Assembly (NCBI RefSeq): GCF_010015475.1
Contig: NZ_SSNI01000024.1
Location: 1 to 64,000, forward strand
DNA length: 64,000 nucleotides
Source: Pontibacter pamirensis
GTDB lineage: Bacteria; Bacteroidota; Bacteroidia; Cytophagales; Hymenobacteraceae
Reading direction: 5' to 3'
The position numbers and the translations under genes were made by a program. The first letter of the stretch is position 1; every line of letters begins with the position of its first letter. Below, piece by piece: positions 55,002 through 63,259 of the stretch. The notes below the pieces were generated by a model. That model was not told the origin of the DNA. It ran no database searches and saw nothing but the letters and a program-made list of their open reading frames with translations.

Positions 55002-55034
55002 AAAAGCCCCTATACGCAGCGTATAAGGGCTTTT
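55002..55034 (-). terminator. Terminator after the small minus-strand frame
   Basis: AAAAGCCCCTATAC (55002-55015) pairs with GTATAAGGGCTTTT (55021-55034), one mismatch, 5-base loop, with an A-rich run on its left that reads as a T tract on the minus strand. It begins 11 bases beyond the stop of the frame at 55046-55261. Confidence 0.7.
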
Positions 55035-55045
55035 GTGGGTTTAAA

Positions 55046-55261
55046 TTATGACTTCATTTTAAGTCGGTTAGTCTTTGTTACAAATCGGTGCTGGACAAAT
55101 AAAGCCTCAAAGGTACTAAAATCTGATATGTTCGTAGCTGCTAAAAAGGCAGGTATGGTTTCGTCACTCTTTAGTGTGCGTGCCTTTGTGCCTGTTACCA
55201 GTTGACTGTAGATCTGGAGATAAGCCTCGGAAGAATAAAGGACCCAATTTGGTAATAGCAC
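55046..55261 (-). CDS. Possible small protein, unrecognised
   Basis: 71 codons from a GTG (a stop lies two codons upstream in frame, so no earlier start exists). The sequence, with ATNISDFSTFEALFVQHRF and a basic end NRLKMKS, is protein-like and hydrophilic but matches no family I know. The close terminator on the same strand supports expression. It may be the end of a degraded gene. Confidence 0.35.
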   Translation of the reverse strand: MLLPNWVLYSSEAYLQIYSQLVTGTKARTLKSDETIPAFLAATNISDFSTFEALFVQHRFVTKTNRLKMKS

Positions 55262-55341
55262 GTATTAATGCTAATTTTCAGATATAGAAAATAGCTATTT
55301 ACAGACTATTCATAATCAAATCATCATCAAAAGATAACACT

Positions 55342-55653
55342 ATGTTTGTACACCACGTATTTTTCTGGCTAAAGAACGCCGACTCGGAAGAAGATAAAAA
55401 CAAACTGCTCGAAGGGCTGAATAAGATGAAGTCCATAGAAGGAATTCGCACCGTACACATTGGTGTGCCGGCCAGTACAAACAGGGACGTTATTGAAAGA
55501 GGGTATGCGCTTTCGTGGATGTTGATATTCGACAGCTTGGAGGACCAGGAAACGTATCAGGTGCATCCGGTGCATAAGAACTTTGTGGAAGAGTGTTCTT
55601 CTCTCTGGTCTAAAGTTGTTGTGTATGATGCTGTGGATGCTCAAAAGCAGTAG
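55342..55653 (+). CDS. Dabb (stress-responsive A/B barrel) family protein
   Basis: 103 residues forming one dimeric alpha/beta-barrel unit. MFVHHVFFWLKNADSEEDKN at the start and DVIERGYALSWMLIFDSLED in the middle are Dabb features, with the later HPVHKNFVEEC containing the conserved His region. Family members bind small molecules or act as cofactor-free oxygenases or cyclases; no substrate can be given. Followed by a strong terminator. Confidence 0.9.
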   Translation: MFVHHVFFWLKNADSEEDKNKLLEGLNKMKSIEGIRTVHIGVPASTNRDVIERGYALSWMLIFDSLEDQETYQVHPVHKNFVEECSSLWSKVVVYDAVDAQKQ

Positions 55654-55695
55654 CCTTCTGCTTGTCTAACAGAAGGTACTCGGTAAAATACATCT

Positions 55696-55736
55696 AAAAC
55701 AAAAGTCGCGCTATCAGCTAGCGCGACTTTTGTTTT
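55696..55736 (+). terminator. Terminator after the Dabb gene
   Basis: An 18-bp perfect stem (55696-55713 with 55719-55736) with a 5-base loop, GC-rich in the middle, ending in TTTTGTTTT. Confidence 0.8.
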
Positions 55737-55855
55737 AAGTGACAGCTACAGGAGAAACGAAGGTGAGTATCCGGAGAAGCAAACTTCCTTTTTTTAAGTG
55801 AGTAGCCTTTATCCGTAAGAAAATCGCGTAAATCTAATTAGCTACAACTGATGGT

Positions 55856-56614
55856 ATGGGTGCAACAGCGACTTTTGAGTTTTTGGGTAGCCTGAACGAT
55901 TTTCCTGCCCTATCAGGTAGAGACAGTAAGTTGCTTTACAGATTTACGGGTACACCAGCCGTGAAAGATGCAATCGAAGCCATTGGCGTTCCCCACCCGG
56001 AGGTAAATGTGATTATGTTAAACGGCTTGCCCGTTGATTTTTCCCAACCTTTGCAAGCGGGTGACAAGGTAGCCGTATACCCGGCTGATGCAAACAGAGA
56101 ATGGCCGGAAGGATTTTCGCTGCAGGCAAATCACCCCGCTCCAGACCAGTTTGTTTTAGATGTGCATCTCGGCAAGCTGGCAAGGGCGTTGAGGATGCTG
56201 GGGTTTGACACCTGTTATGAGAACGATTACTCAGACAAAGCCATCGCGCACGTAGCCGCAACAGAGGAGCGCGTCGTGCTTACTCGTGATGTTGGCCTGC
56301 TGAAGCATAAAAGCATCCGGTGGGGTTATTGGCTGCGTTCTCAGCACCCTGATGAGCAGTTGGCAGAGGTTATACTTCACTTTAACCTGAAGGGTAAGCT
56401 TCATCCTTTTACCCGCTGCTTGGCCTGTAATGGAAGCATTGCTGAAGTTCCTAAAGACAGCGTAATAGCGCAGTTGCCGCCTAAAACGAAGCTGTACTTC
56501 AACGAGTTTTATCAATGTGAGTCCTGTAAACGGGTCTACTGGAAAGGGTCACACTATGAGCGGATGCAGCAATTTATTCAACAGCAGGCACAGTCTCTGA
56601 AAAGCGCAGAGTAG
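55856..56614 (+). CDS. Mut7-C ubiquitin-like plus Mut7-C RNase domain protein
   Basis: 252 residues. The first roughly 85 residues match the Mut7-C ubiquitin/ThiS-like domain (ATFEFLGSLNDFPALSG, then VNVIMLNGLPVDFSQPLQAG). From about 98 (FVLDVHLGKLARALRMLGFD) follows the Mut7-C PIN-like nuclease domain, with LTRDVGLL as a typical acid-bearing motif. A zinc ribbon is formed by CLACNGS and CESCKRVYW near the end. It may act as an RNase, but the target is unknown. It stands alone. The ATG at 55856 gives the usual start, in GTATGGGTGCA. Confidence 0.9.
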   Translation: MGATATFEFLGSLNDFPALSGRDSKLLYRFTGTPAVKDAIEAIGVPHPEVNVIMLNGLPVDFSQPLQAGDKVAVYPADANREWPEGFSLQANHPAPDQFVLDVHLGKLARALRMLGFDTCYENDYSDKAIAHVAATEERVVLTRDVGLLKHKSIRWGYWLRSQHPDEQLAEVILHFNLKGKLHPFTRCLACNGSIAEVPKDSVIAQLPPKTKLYFNEFYQCESCKRVYWKGSHYERMQQFIQQQAQSLKSAE

Positions 56615-56634
56615 CTTTCAAAAAGGGTACAAGG

Positions 56635-57102
56635 TTAATCGTTAAAGTGATACAGGAAGGTGATGATGCCTGTGAACGCAGGTTTTTTGCTGCCTTCAAT
56701 CTCCATGGTAACTTCCAGCCTTGCTTTTGCAATGCCCCGCAGGTCTTTTACCGACAGCAGCTTTGCCCGCAGGCGTACCTGGCTGTCTACGGTGACGGCT
56801 TGGTTAAAACGGAGGCTTTCGATTTCATAGTTCACCTGCATTTTTAGGTTTTCGATAGAGGTAATCTGCTGCCACAGGTAAGGCAGGAGCGACACCGTCA
56901 GGTAACCGTGTGCTATAGTTTTTTTGAAAGGGGATTCTGTTTTGGCTCTCTCCGCGTCAAGGTGAATCCACTGATGGTCCAGCGTAGCATCTGCAAACTT
57001 GTTTATTTGTTCCTGCGTGATGGTGTGGTAATCAGATACACCCATTTCAGTTCCTTCATATTGCTCAAGCTCCTGCAAGCTCCTGATTGTTATCTTGCTC
57101 AT
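56635..57102 (-). CDS. MaoC family dehydratase/hot-dog fold protein
   Basis: 155 residues from the ATG at 57102; the frame is open upstream to 57228, but that part is not family-like. Hot-dog fold (R)-hydratase-like protein: TITQEQINKFADATLDHQWIH contains the hydratase motif with Asp and His, and AHGYLTVSLLPYLWQQI follows. It probably hydrates enoyl-CoA or an acyl-CoA-like substrate. No fatty-acid genes are next to it. Confidence 0.9.
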   Translation of the reverse strand: MSKITIRSLQELEQYEGTEMGVSDYHTITQEQINKFADATLDHQWIHLDAERAKTESPFKKTIAHGYLTVSLLPYLWQQITSIENLKMQVNYEIESLRFNQAVTVDSQVRLRAKLLSVKDLRGIAKARLEVTMEIEGSKKPAFTGIITFLYHFND

Positions 57103-57376
57103 GTACCGTGTTTTTTTCTTTTGATGGTATTGCTTCCTGTTGGAGTGGCCTTTCTTATGGCATACTGCCACAACTCGCGTAGCATTTACTTTGGCTAATA
57201 TAGTGTAATTTTGCGAATCGCGTTGCATGATAATCGTCTTCTACAGTTAAATTCACTGCTCTAAAGGAACCCCTTGAAGCTAAATCTCCTTGTATACGTT
57301 ATAAGCCACATCAGAAATCAGTAACTTGCTATCTTAGCATACTGCTCGTTTTTAAGATAGAATGAAATAGCCTGAG

Positions 57377-58534
57377 ATGAAGGAAGTGCAGGACATAGTG
57401 CGGGCTTTTGAAGAAGCTCAGAAAGAAGGTAAACAAACAGCGCTGGCAACAGTGGTGCATGTGCAGGGATCCTCCTACAGAAGACCAGGCGCACGTATGC
57501 TTGTAACCGAAGATGGCAAATTGACAGGTGCCATCAGCGGTGGTTGCCTGGAGGGCGATGCCCTCAGAAAGGCGCGGCTGGCAATGGTACAGCAAAAAGC
57601 TATGCTTGTGACCTACGATACAACTGATGATGACGACGCCAAACTCGGCGTCGGGTTGGGTTGTAACGGTATCATCCAGATACTGATTGAACCCATCAAC
57701 CCAGAGAGTCCGCAGAATCCTGTCGCTTTACTTCAGTCCTTTTTGAGCAACCGCCAGCATGCCGTCATGGTCACACTATTTTCCCTGGACTACCAGGCAA
57801 CCGTACAGCCGGGAACCTGTTTGATCATTTCTGAAGGAGGCGCTATCATAGGTGGTTTTCAGGATAAGTCCCTGGAGAAGGCGCTTATTGCTGATGCGCA
57901 GCAGGTGTTACAGGAGCATGTTTCTATGACAAAAACCTACGCGACGCCTCAAACTGCTCTTACCGGCTTTATCGAACTTTTAAAACCTGCCGTTTCACTG
58001 ATTATAGCAGGTGCAGGAAACGATGCCATCCCGGTAACACAAATGGCGGCCATTCTGGGTTGGCAGACAACAGTGGTGGACGGTCGCGCGAACTATGCTA
58101 CGGCGGAACGGTTTCCTTCCGCACATAATTTAATCGTAGCCAAGCCGGAACAGGTTCTGCCAAAATTGAAGCTGGACGAGCAAACGGTTTTTGTGCTGAT
58201 GACCCACAACTATAACTACGACACCGCTATGCTGCGCCAACTTCTACCGCTCCACATGCCGTATATCGGTGTACTTGGTCCTAAAAAGAAGCTCGAGCGT
58301 ATGCTGGAGGAACTACAGGAGGAGGGCATGCAGCTAAGTGAGGAAGAGTTGAAAAGCATCTTTGGCCCGGTGGGGCTGGATGTCGGGGCAGAAACATCTG
58401 AAGAAATCGCCCTTGCCATTGTTTCTGAAATAAAAGCAGTGCTTTCTAAAAGAGCAGGCACTTCGCTACGGGATAAGCAGGATGTTATCCATTCCCGCGA
58501 GGCTGAGAAAATAAATCAAGTAACGCTAAAGTAG
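57377..58534 (+). CDS. xdhC: XdhC/CoxI family protein
   Basis: Binds molybdenum cofactor, helps sulfurate it and inserts it in xanthine-dehydrogenase-type enzymes. The N-terminal XdhC/CoxI domain has ATVVHVQGSSYRRPGARMLV and ISGGCLEGDA. The Rossmann-like C-terminal domain has IAGAGNDAIPVTQMAAILGW and VVDGR, with FVLMTHNYNYDTAML and YIGVLGPKKK. 385 residues is normal. It starts the molybdenum hydroxylase cluster; the MocA-like gene follows after 10 bases. Confidence 0.95.
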   Translation: MKEVQDIVRAFEEAQKEGKQTALATVVHVQGSSYRRPGARMLVTEDGKLTGAISGGCLEGDALRKARLAMVQQKAMLVTYDTTDDDDAKLGVGLGCNGIIQILIEPINPESPQNPVALLQSFLSNRQHAVMVTLFSLDYQATVQPGTCLIISEGGAIIGGFQDKSLEKALIADAQQVLQEHVSMTKTYATPQTALTGFIELLKPAVSLIIAGAGNDAIPVTQMAAILGWQTTVVDGRANYATAERFPSAHNLIVAKPEQVLPKLKLDEQTVFVLMTHNYNYDTAMLRQLLPLHMPYIGVLGPKKKLERMLEELQEEGMQLSEEELKSIFGPVGLDVGAETSEEIALAIVSEIKAVLSKRAGTSLRDKQDVIHSREAEKINQVTLK

Positions 58535-58544
58535 GAATCATTAT

Positions 58545-59129
58545 ATGACAGGACTTGTGTTATTAGCAGCAGGAGCATCAAAGCGCCTCGGTAAACCGAA
58601 GCAGGAGTTGCTGTACCAGGGCGAGACGCTGTTGCAGCATGCTATACATGCTGCTCTTGAATCAGCCTGCAAGCCCATTGTGATGGTGACAGGAGCCAAT
58701 GCAGAGAAGCTTTCTATTGAGGATATAGGTGAAGCTGTGGTTACCGTGCATAATCCGGCGTGGCAGGAAGGAATGGCTTCCTCTATACGTTTCGGACTTG
58801 ATAAATTAATCTCTGTTGAGCCTGAGGTTTCAGAAGCCATTCTAATGGTGTGTGACCAGCCGTTTGTAGATGCCGCACTGCTGGATAAACTTGTCCAGGC
58901 GAAGCAGGAAAGTGGCAAAGGGATTGTAGCTTGCGCTTATGGAAATACCCTGGGTACGCCTGCCTTGTTTGATAAAACTTACTTTGAGGAGTTGATGACA
59001 CTGAAAGGCAAGGGGGGAGCCAAAGAGTTTTTATTCCGGTATAATGCCGATACTGCATCTGTTCCTTTTCCTCAAGGCGTTGTTGATATAGATACTGCTG
59101 CTGATTATGATGCGTTACTAAATTCATAA
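58545..59129 (+). CDS. MocA-like molybdenum cofactor nucleotidyltransferase
   Basis: Nucleotidyltransferase of the MobA/MocA group, expected to attach CMP (or GMP) to the molybdenum cofactor. LLAAGASKRLGKPKQEL near the N-terminus is the nucleotide-binding motif, VTGANAEKL and VCDQPFVD continue the fold. 194 residues. Encoded between xdhC and the hydroxylase subunits, so cytidylation of the cofactor for this enzyme is likely. Confidence 0.93.
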   Translation: MTGLVLLAAGASKRLGKPKQELLYQGETLLQHAIHAALESACKPIVMVTGANAEKLSIEDIGEAVVTVHNPAWQEGMASSIRFGLDKLISVEPEVSEAILMVCDQPFVDAALLDKLVQAKQESGKGIVACAYGNTLGTPALFDKTYFEELMTLKGKGGAKEFLFRYNADTASVPFPQGVVDIDTAADYDALLNS

Positions 59130-59230
59130 TCAGATAATTAAACAAATTTATTTTAGCTGATTTTTAAATTTTCTACTGCAAACTGGTGTTATTTTTTTAA
59201 TTTAGATTTCCATCATACAAAATCGATTAT

Positions 59231-59692
59231 ATGGCCACTTATAAGCTGCAAATCAACGGCCGAACCTACGAGGCCGACGTTGAGGCAGACACTCCTTTGT
59301 TGTGGGTGCTGCGTGACAACCTGGGGTTAGTCGGAACCAAATACGGGTGCGGCATAGCGCAATGCGGCGCGTGTACGGTACACGTGAACGGAGATGCTGT
59401 CCGCTCTTGCGTTTATCCGGTTTCTGCCGTAGGCACCTCCAAAGTCACGACCATCGAAGGGCTTTCTGAAATGGGGGACCATCCGGTGCAGTTGGCATGG
59501 GACGAAGTAGACGTGGCCCAATGTGGCTACTGCCAGGCTGGCCAGATAATGGCAGCAACTGCCTTGCTCAACAAAAATCCTAATCCAACAGCAGAAGAAA
59601 TAGACAACACGATGAACGGGAATATCTGCCGTTGCGGTACTTACCACCGTATTCGTGAAGCCGTTGCTTTAGCCGCCAAAAAAACTAAATAG
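59231..59692 (+). CDS. 2Fe-2S subunit of molybdenum hydroxylase (IorA/XdhA-like)
   Basis: Electron-transfer subunit with two 2Fe-2S clusters. The first is held by C40, C45, C48 and C60 (GCGIAQCGACTV), the second by C98, C101, C133 and C135 (CGYCQAG and ICRCG). 153 residues. It is encoded 2 bases before the molybdopterin subunit. No FAD subunit is in the cluster, so electrons probably go to another carrier, as for isoquinoline 1-oxidoreductase. Confidence 0.96.
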   Translation: MATYKLQINGRTYEADVEADTPLLWVLRDNLGLVGTKYGCGIAQCGACTVHVNGDAVRSCVYPVSAVGTSKVTTIEGLSEMGDHPVQLAWDEVDVAQCGYCQAGQIMAATALLNKNPNPTAEEIDNTMNGNICRCGTYHRIREAVALAAKKTK

Positions 59693-59694
59693 CC

Positions 59695-61839
59695 ATGTCA
59701 AGTTTATCTAAACCAAGCAGACGCAATTTTATGAAGCTGGCCGCTACGGCAAGTGGCGGTCTTTTCCTGGGCTTCAGTTGGACCAGTTCAGTTGCTTCGG
59801 CGATGGAGGTAGTAAGCGATACAGCAATTGCCGCAGGAAAAATTGAATTCAACAGCTTCCTGGCCCTTTCGCCAGACGGAATTGTGACCATACTTTCTCC
59901 CAACCCTGAACTGGGCCAGAATATCAAAACTTCTTTCCCGATGGTTGTGGCCGAAGAACTGGACGCCGACTGGACAAAGGTGAAGGTGGTGCAGGCACCG
60001 TTGGATACTAAAAAATTTGAGCGCCAGCTAACAGGTGGCAGCGGTGCAGTTCCGCACTCCTGGGAGCGCCTGCGTAAAGCGGGTGCCACAGCCCGATATA
60101 TGTTAGTGGAAGCAGCTGCCAAGCGATTAAAAGTGCCTGCCTCCTCCCTCACCACAGAAAACGGTATGGTGGTGCACCAGGCAAGTGGCCGCAAACTGAG
60201 TTATGGCGAACTGGCTACCGAGGCTTCTAAAATTCCGGTTCCGACAGATGTAAAGCTGAAAGACCCGAAAGATTTCAAGTTGATAGGTACGGCCGTACGC
60301 AACGTGGATAACCATGAAATGATTACGGGCAAGCCGTTGTATGGCCTTGATATCTATAAAGAAGGCATGTTGTTCGCAATGATTCAGCGCCCGAAAGCCT
60401 TCGGCATGAAACTCAAATCAGTGGACGCCGCTGCAGCGAAGGCCATGCCGGGTATTGTGGATGTGGTGACCTTCAAAAATAATGTAGCCGTTGTCGGAAA
60501 ATCCACCTGGCAGGTAAACAAAGCCAGAAAAGCACTCAAAATAGAATACGAAAAAGAGGCGACACTTGAAAGCAGCGCTGACCATGACCGTATTTTCAAA
60601 GAATTACTGGATAGCCCGGATGTAACAGTTCGCCGCAAGGATGGCGACGTAGATGCGGCTTTTAAAAAGGCTGCAAAAGTTATCAAGAGCGAGTATCAGT
60701 GCCCGTTCCTGCCGCACAGCCCAATGGAGCCGATGAATTTCTTCGCGCATGTGCGCGAAGATGGAGTGGAATTGGCCGGTCCGACCCAAACGCCGGAAAT
60801 GGCGCGTGGTATGGTTGCCAAAATGCTTAACATCGACCCTGAGAAAATTACGCTGGAGTTAACCCGTTTGGGTGGTGGCTTTGGCCGCAGGCTCAGTGCA
60901 GACTATGTGTTGGAAGCCGCTGAACTATCCAGCATCATCAAAGCGCCGGTAAAATTAATCTGGACCCGCGAAGACGATACCACTGGTGGTACCTACCGAC
61001 CAGCCGTTCGTTATCGCTTTGAGGCCGCCCTGGATGAGAAAGGGAACATGATTGGCTATAAGCTGCGTGGTGTGGGTATGAATGCCGGTAACCCGACCCG
61101 CGAAGATAACTTCCCTTCTGGTGCAGTAGACAACCTGCTGATAGAATCTGTAGACCATAAATCTCCAATCACTACAGGTCCGTGGCGTGCGCCCATCACA
61201 AACTTCCTGGCCTATGCAGAGCAGGCTTTCCTTGATGAGGTAGCGCATGAAGCGGGCAAGGACCCGGTTCAGTTCCGCCTGGAGTTGCTCGACAAAGCGA
61301 AGAAATCTCCTGTAGGCGAAATAAAGTATGACATCGACCGCATGAAAGGTGTGATAGACTTAGCGGTTGAAAAATCTGGCTGGGGCAAGAAAAAAGGAGT
61401 GGCGCAGGGCTTTAGCGTTTACTTCTCGCACAGGTCGTATGTGGCGCAGGTAGGAGAGGTAGAGGTGAAGAACGGAGCCCCTGTCGTGACGAAGATGTAT
61501 GCAGCCTGTGACTGTGGTATGGTCATTAACCTGAGCGGTGCTAACCAGCAGGTAAAAGGAGGTATTATAGATGGCATGGGGCATGCCATGTACAGTAAAC
61601 TTTCTTTTAAGGACGGAGCGCCAGACCAAAGCAATTTTAATAATTACCGGCTGATTCGCCTAAAGGAGGTGCCTGAGGTGGATGTTCATTTCGTGAACAA
61701 CGGCATAGACCCTACCGGTTTAGGTGAACCGGCGCTTCCCCCAACTGGTGGGGCCGTAGCAAACGCCATCTTTAAGGCAACAGGCAAGCGACTGCGAAAC
61801 CAGCCATTTATAGAGCAGGCAGAGTTAAAAACTGTTTAA
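59695..61839 (+). CDS. Molybdopterin-binding subunit of xanthine dehydrogenase-type enzyme (IorB-like)
   Basis: Catalytic Mo subunit, 714 residues. The N-terminus SRRNFMKLAATASGGLFLGF resembles a twin-arginine signal (here Arg-Arg with a changed context), suggesting export of the folded, cofactor-loaded protein, with the small subunit carried along. CPFLPHSPMEPMN, TRLGGGFGRRLSADYV and the later GTGLGEPALP-like end (FRITGLGEPALPPTGGA shape at GLGEPALPPTGG) match the COG1529 family. The final Glu near GLGEPALPP is the expected active-site base. The reaction is unknown: aldehyde or N-heterocycle oxidation is typical. A terminator follows. Confidence 0.94.
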   Translation: MSSLSKPSRRNFMKLAATASGGLFLGFSWTSSVASAMEVVSDTAIAAGKIEFNSFLALSPDGIVTILSPNPELGQNIKTSFPMVVAEELDADWTKVKVVQAPLDTKKFERQLTGGSGAVPHSWERLRKAGATARYMLVEAAAKRLKVPASSLTTENGMVVHQASGRKLSYGELATEASKIPVPTDVKLKDPKDFKLIGTAVRNVDNHEMITGKPLYGLDIYKEGMLFAMIQRPKAFGMKLKSVDAAAAKAMPGIVDVVTFKNNVAVVGKSTWQVNKARKALKIEYEKEATLESSADHDRIFKELLDSPDVTVRRKDGDVDAAFKKAAKVIKSEYQCPFLPHSPMEPMNFFAHVREDGVELAGPTQTPEMARGMVAKMLNIDPEKITLELTRLGGGFGRRLSADYVLEAAELSSIIKAPVKLIWTREDDTTGGTYRPAVRYRFEAALDEKGNMIGYKLRGVGMNAGNPTREDNFPSGAVDNLLIESVDHKSPITTGPWRAPITNFLAYAEQAFLDEVAHEAGKDPVQFRLELLDKAKKSPVGEIKYDIDRMKGVIDLAVEKSGWGKKKGVAQGFSVYFSHRSYVAQVGEVEVKNGAPVVTKMYAACDCGMVINLSGANQQVKGGIIDGMGHAMYSKLSFKDGAPDQSNFNNYRLIRLKEVPEVDVHFVNNGIDPTGLGEPALPPTGGAVANAIFKATGKRLRNQPFIEQAELKTV

Positions 61840-61869
61840 CAGGATTCTGAATTCAAAGAGTAAGATAAA

Positions 61870-61922
61870 ACATGTCGCCAAGTGTAAAGCTCAACCTGAC
61901 ACTGGCGACATGTTTCTTTTTT
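61870..61922 (+). terminator. Terminator after the molybdenum hydroxylase genes
   Basis: ACATGTCGCCAAGTGT (61870-61885) pairs with ACACTGGCGACATGT (61899-61913) with one bulge and is followed by TTCTTTTTT. Confidence 0.8.
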
Positions 61923-62162
61923 CGGGGGATGGAGGTATAGCTTTTAATGTTTAAAAAGAATACCCACCCCTGCCCCTCCGAGGAGGGAAATTTATACAAG
62001 TGTAATTTAATCCCCTCCTCGGAGGGGCAGGGGTGGGTTCTTTTCATATTCCCCAACTAGAGAGCTTAAACTAAGGTGTCGGAATAGTGGTTACAGAAAC
62101 AGGTATGTTGCAGAGACATATAAAACCTCTTCAGGTAAACCACAATTTCAGAGAAACAAAAT
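61923..62162. other. Intergenic region between hydroxylase genes and moaA
   Basis: Apart from the REP-like palindrome, no gene or clear promoter is seen. The moaA promoter is probably in 62038-62162. No molybdenum cofactor riboswitch is recognisable. Confidence 0.35.
61963..62037. repeat. REP-like palindrome upstream of moaA
   Basis: Two 25-bp arms (61963-61987 and 62013-62037) are exact inverse copies, C/G-rich (CCCACCCCTGCC...), around a 25-base AT-rich loop. Similar C-rich palindromes with CTCCGAGGAGGG-like tips recur between genes in many Bacteroidota. Only this copy is in the window. It lies outside the preceding terminator. Confidence 0.6.
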
Positions 62163-63152
62163 ATGCTGATAGACAAACACGGAAGAAAAGTCAACTACTT
62201 AAGGCTGGCGGTAACAGACAGGTGTAACCTGCGCTGCTTTTACTGTATGCCGGAGGAGGGGCTTGACTGGCTGGGCAGAAAGGAATTGATGACCTATGAA
62301 GAGATGCTCCACATTTGTTCTGTGTTAGTGAAAATGGGGATAGAGAAAATACGCATTACGGGTGGCGAGCCTTTTGTGCGGAAAGAATTCATGTCCTTTT
62401 TAACGAAGCTGTCGAAGCTGAAGGGCCTGCAGGAGCTAACCATCACCACCAACGGTGTACTGACTGCTCCCTTTGTTCCTGAGCTTAAGAGATTAGGCGT
62501 AAAATCGGTTAACCTCAGCCTCGATACCTTAGACAGAAACCGGTTTTTTGCTATTACCCGCCGCGATGAGCTGCCGAAGGTAATGGAAACTATGGAGGCT
62601 TTGCTGAAGCATGATATGGAAGTAAAGCTGAATGCTGTGGTGATGGAGGGGAAAAATACCGATGATATCCTGCCGCTTGTCGAACTCACCAAAGACTTGC
62701 CTGTCAGTGTACGTTTTATCGAAGAGATGCCGTTCAACGGGGAAGGCAGCCACTACACCAGCCTCACCTGGGACCATGTGCAGATCCTACATACCATCAA
62801 AGAGAAGTATCGGGATATCCAGAAAGTCCCTGACGCACCCTTTTCTACTTCTTTTAATTACCAGATTCCCGGCCACAAAGGCAATGTAGGGGTTATAGCA
62901 GCTTATACCCGTTCTTTCTGCGGCACCTGTAACCGTATCAGGCTAACACCACTGGGTGTATTGAAAACATGCCTGTATGGTGATGGCGTGATGAATGTAA
63001 AAGACCTCATGCGCGCAGGCGCAGGCGAAATGGATTTACAGGCGGCTTTGATGGATGCTATTGGCAGGAAAGAAAAAAATGGCTGGGAGGCTGAAAGAAA
63101 CAGTTTAGAGCGTTCTTCCCTTAATGCGTCCATGGCGACTATCGGAGGATAG
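62163..63152 (+). CDS. moaA: GTP 3',8-cyclase MoaA
   Basis: Radical SAM enzyme starting molybdopterin synthesis: rearranges GTP to 3',8-cH2GTP, used by MoaC. The N-terminal 4Fe-4S cluster ligands are C21, C25 and C28 (TDRCNLRCFYC). The C-terminal cluster uses C253, C256 and C270 (FCGTCNR, LKTCLYG). The protein ends in the conserved Gly-Gly (ATIGG). 329 residues is normal. It lies 107 bases before moeA. Confidence 0.97.
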   Translation: MLIDKHGRKVNYLRLAVTDRCNLRCFYCMPEEGLDWLGRKELMTYEEMLHICSVLVKMGIEKIRITGGEPFVRKEFMSFLTKLSKLKGLQELTITTNGVLTAPFVPELKRLGVKSVNLSLDTLDRNRFFAITRRDELPKVMETMEALLKHDMEVKLNAVVMEGKNTDDILPLVELTKDLPVSVRFIEEMPFNGEGSHYTSLTWDHVQILHTIKEKYRDIQKVPDAPFSTSFNYQIPGHKGNVGVIAAYTRSFCGTCNRIRLTPLGVLKTCLYGDGVMNVKDLMRAGAGEMDLQAALMDAIGRKEKNGWEAERNSLERSSLNASMATIGG

Positions 63153-63259
63153 CTCTCACCACCACTCCCGTTCCTATCCCTTCATTCTTCGGAATAACTC
63201 TGATGCCTTCACCCATCAGTTAGAAAACATTTACACAGACTCAAATCCCTTTTTCAGAT

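Larger units (their letters stand above)
54196..55341. other. Gene-poor region with remnants
   Basis: About 1.15 kb with no full gene. It contains an inverted repeat near 54223, a short open frame at 54456-54608, a longer C-terminal-like fragment at about 54619-54867 ended by a terminator, and a possible small gene at 55046-55261 with its own terminator. It looks like decayed accessory DNA. Confidence 0.5.

Noticed and set aside
62038..62162. Molybdenum cofactor riboswitch before moaA
   Set aside because: No stem set resembling the Moco motif; the strong palindrome nearby is a simple long hairpin outside the leader.
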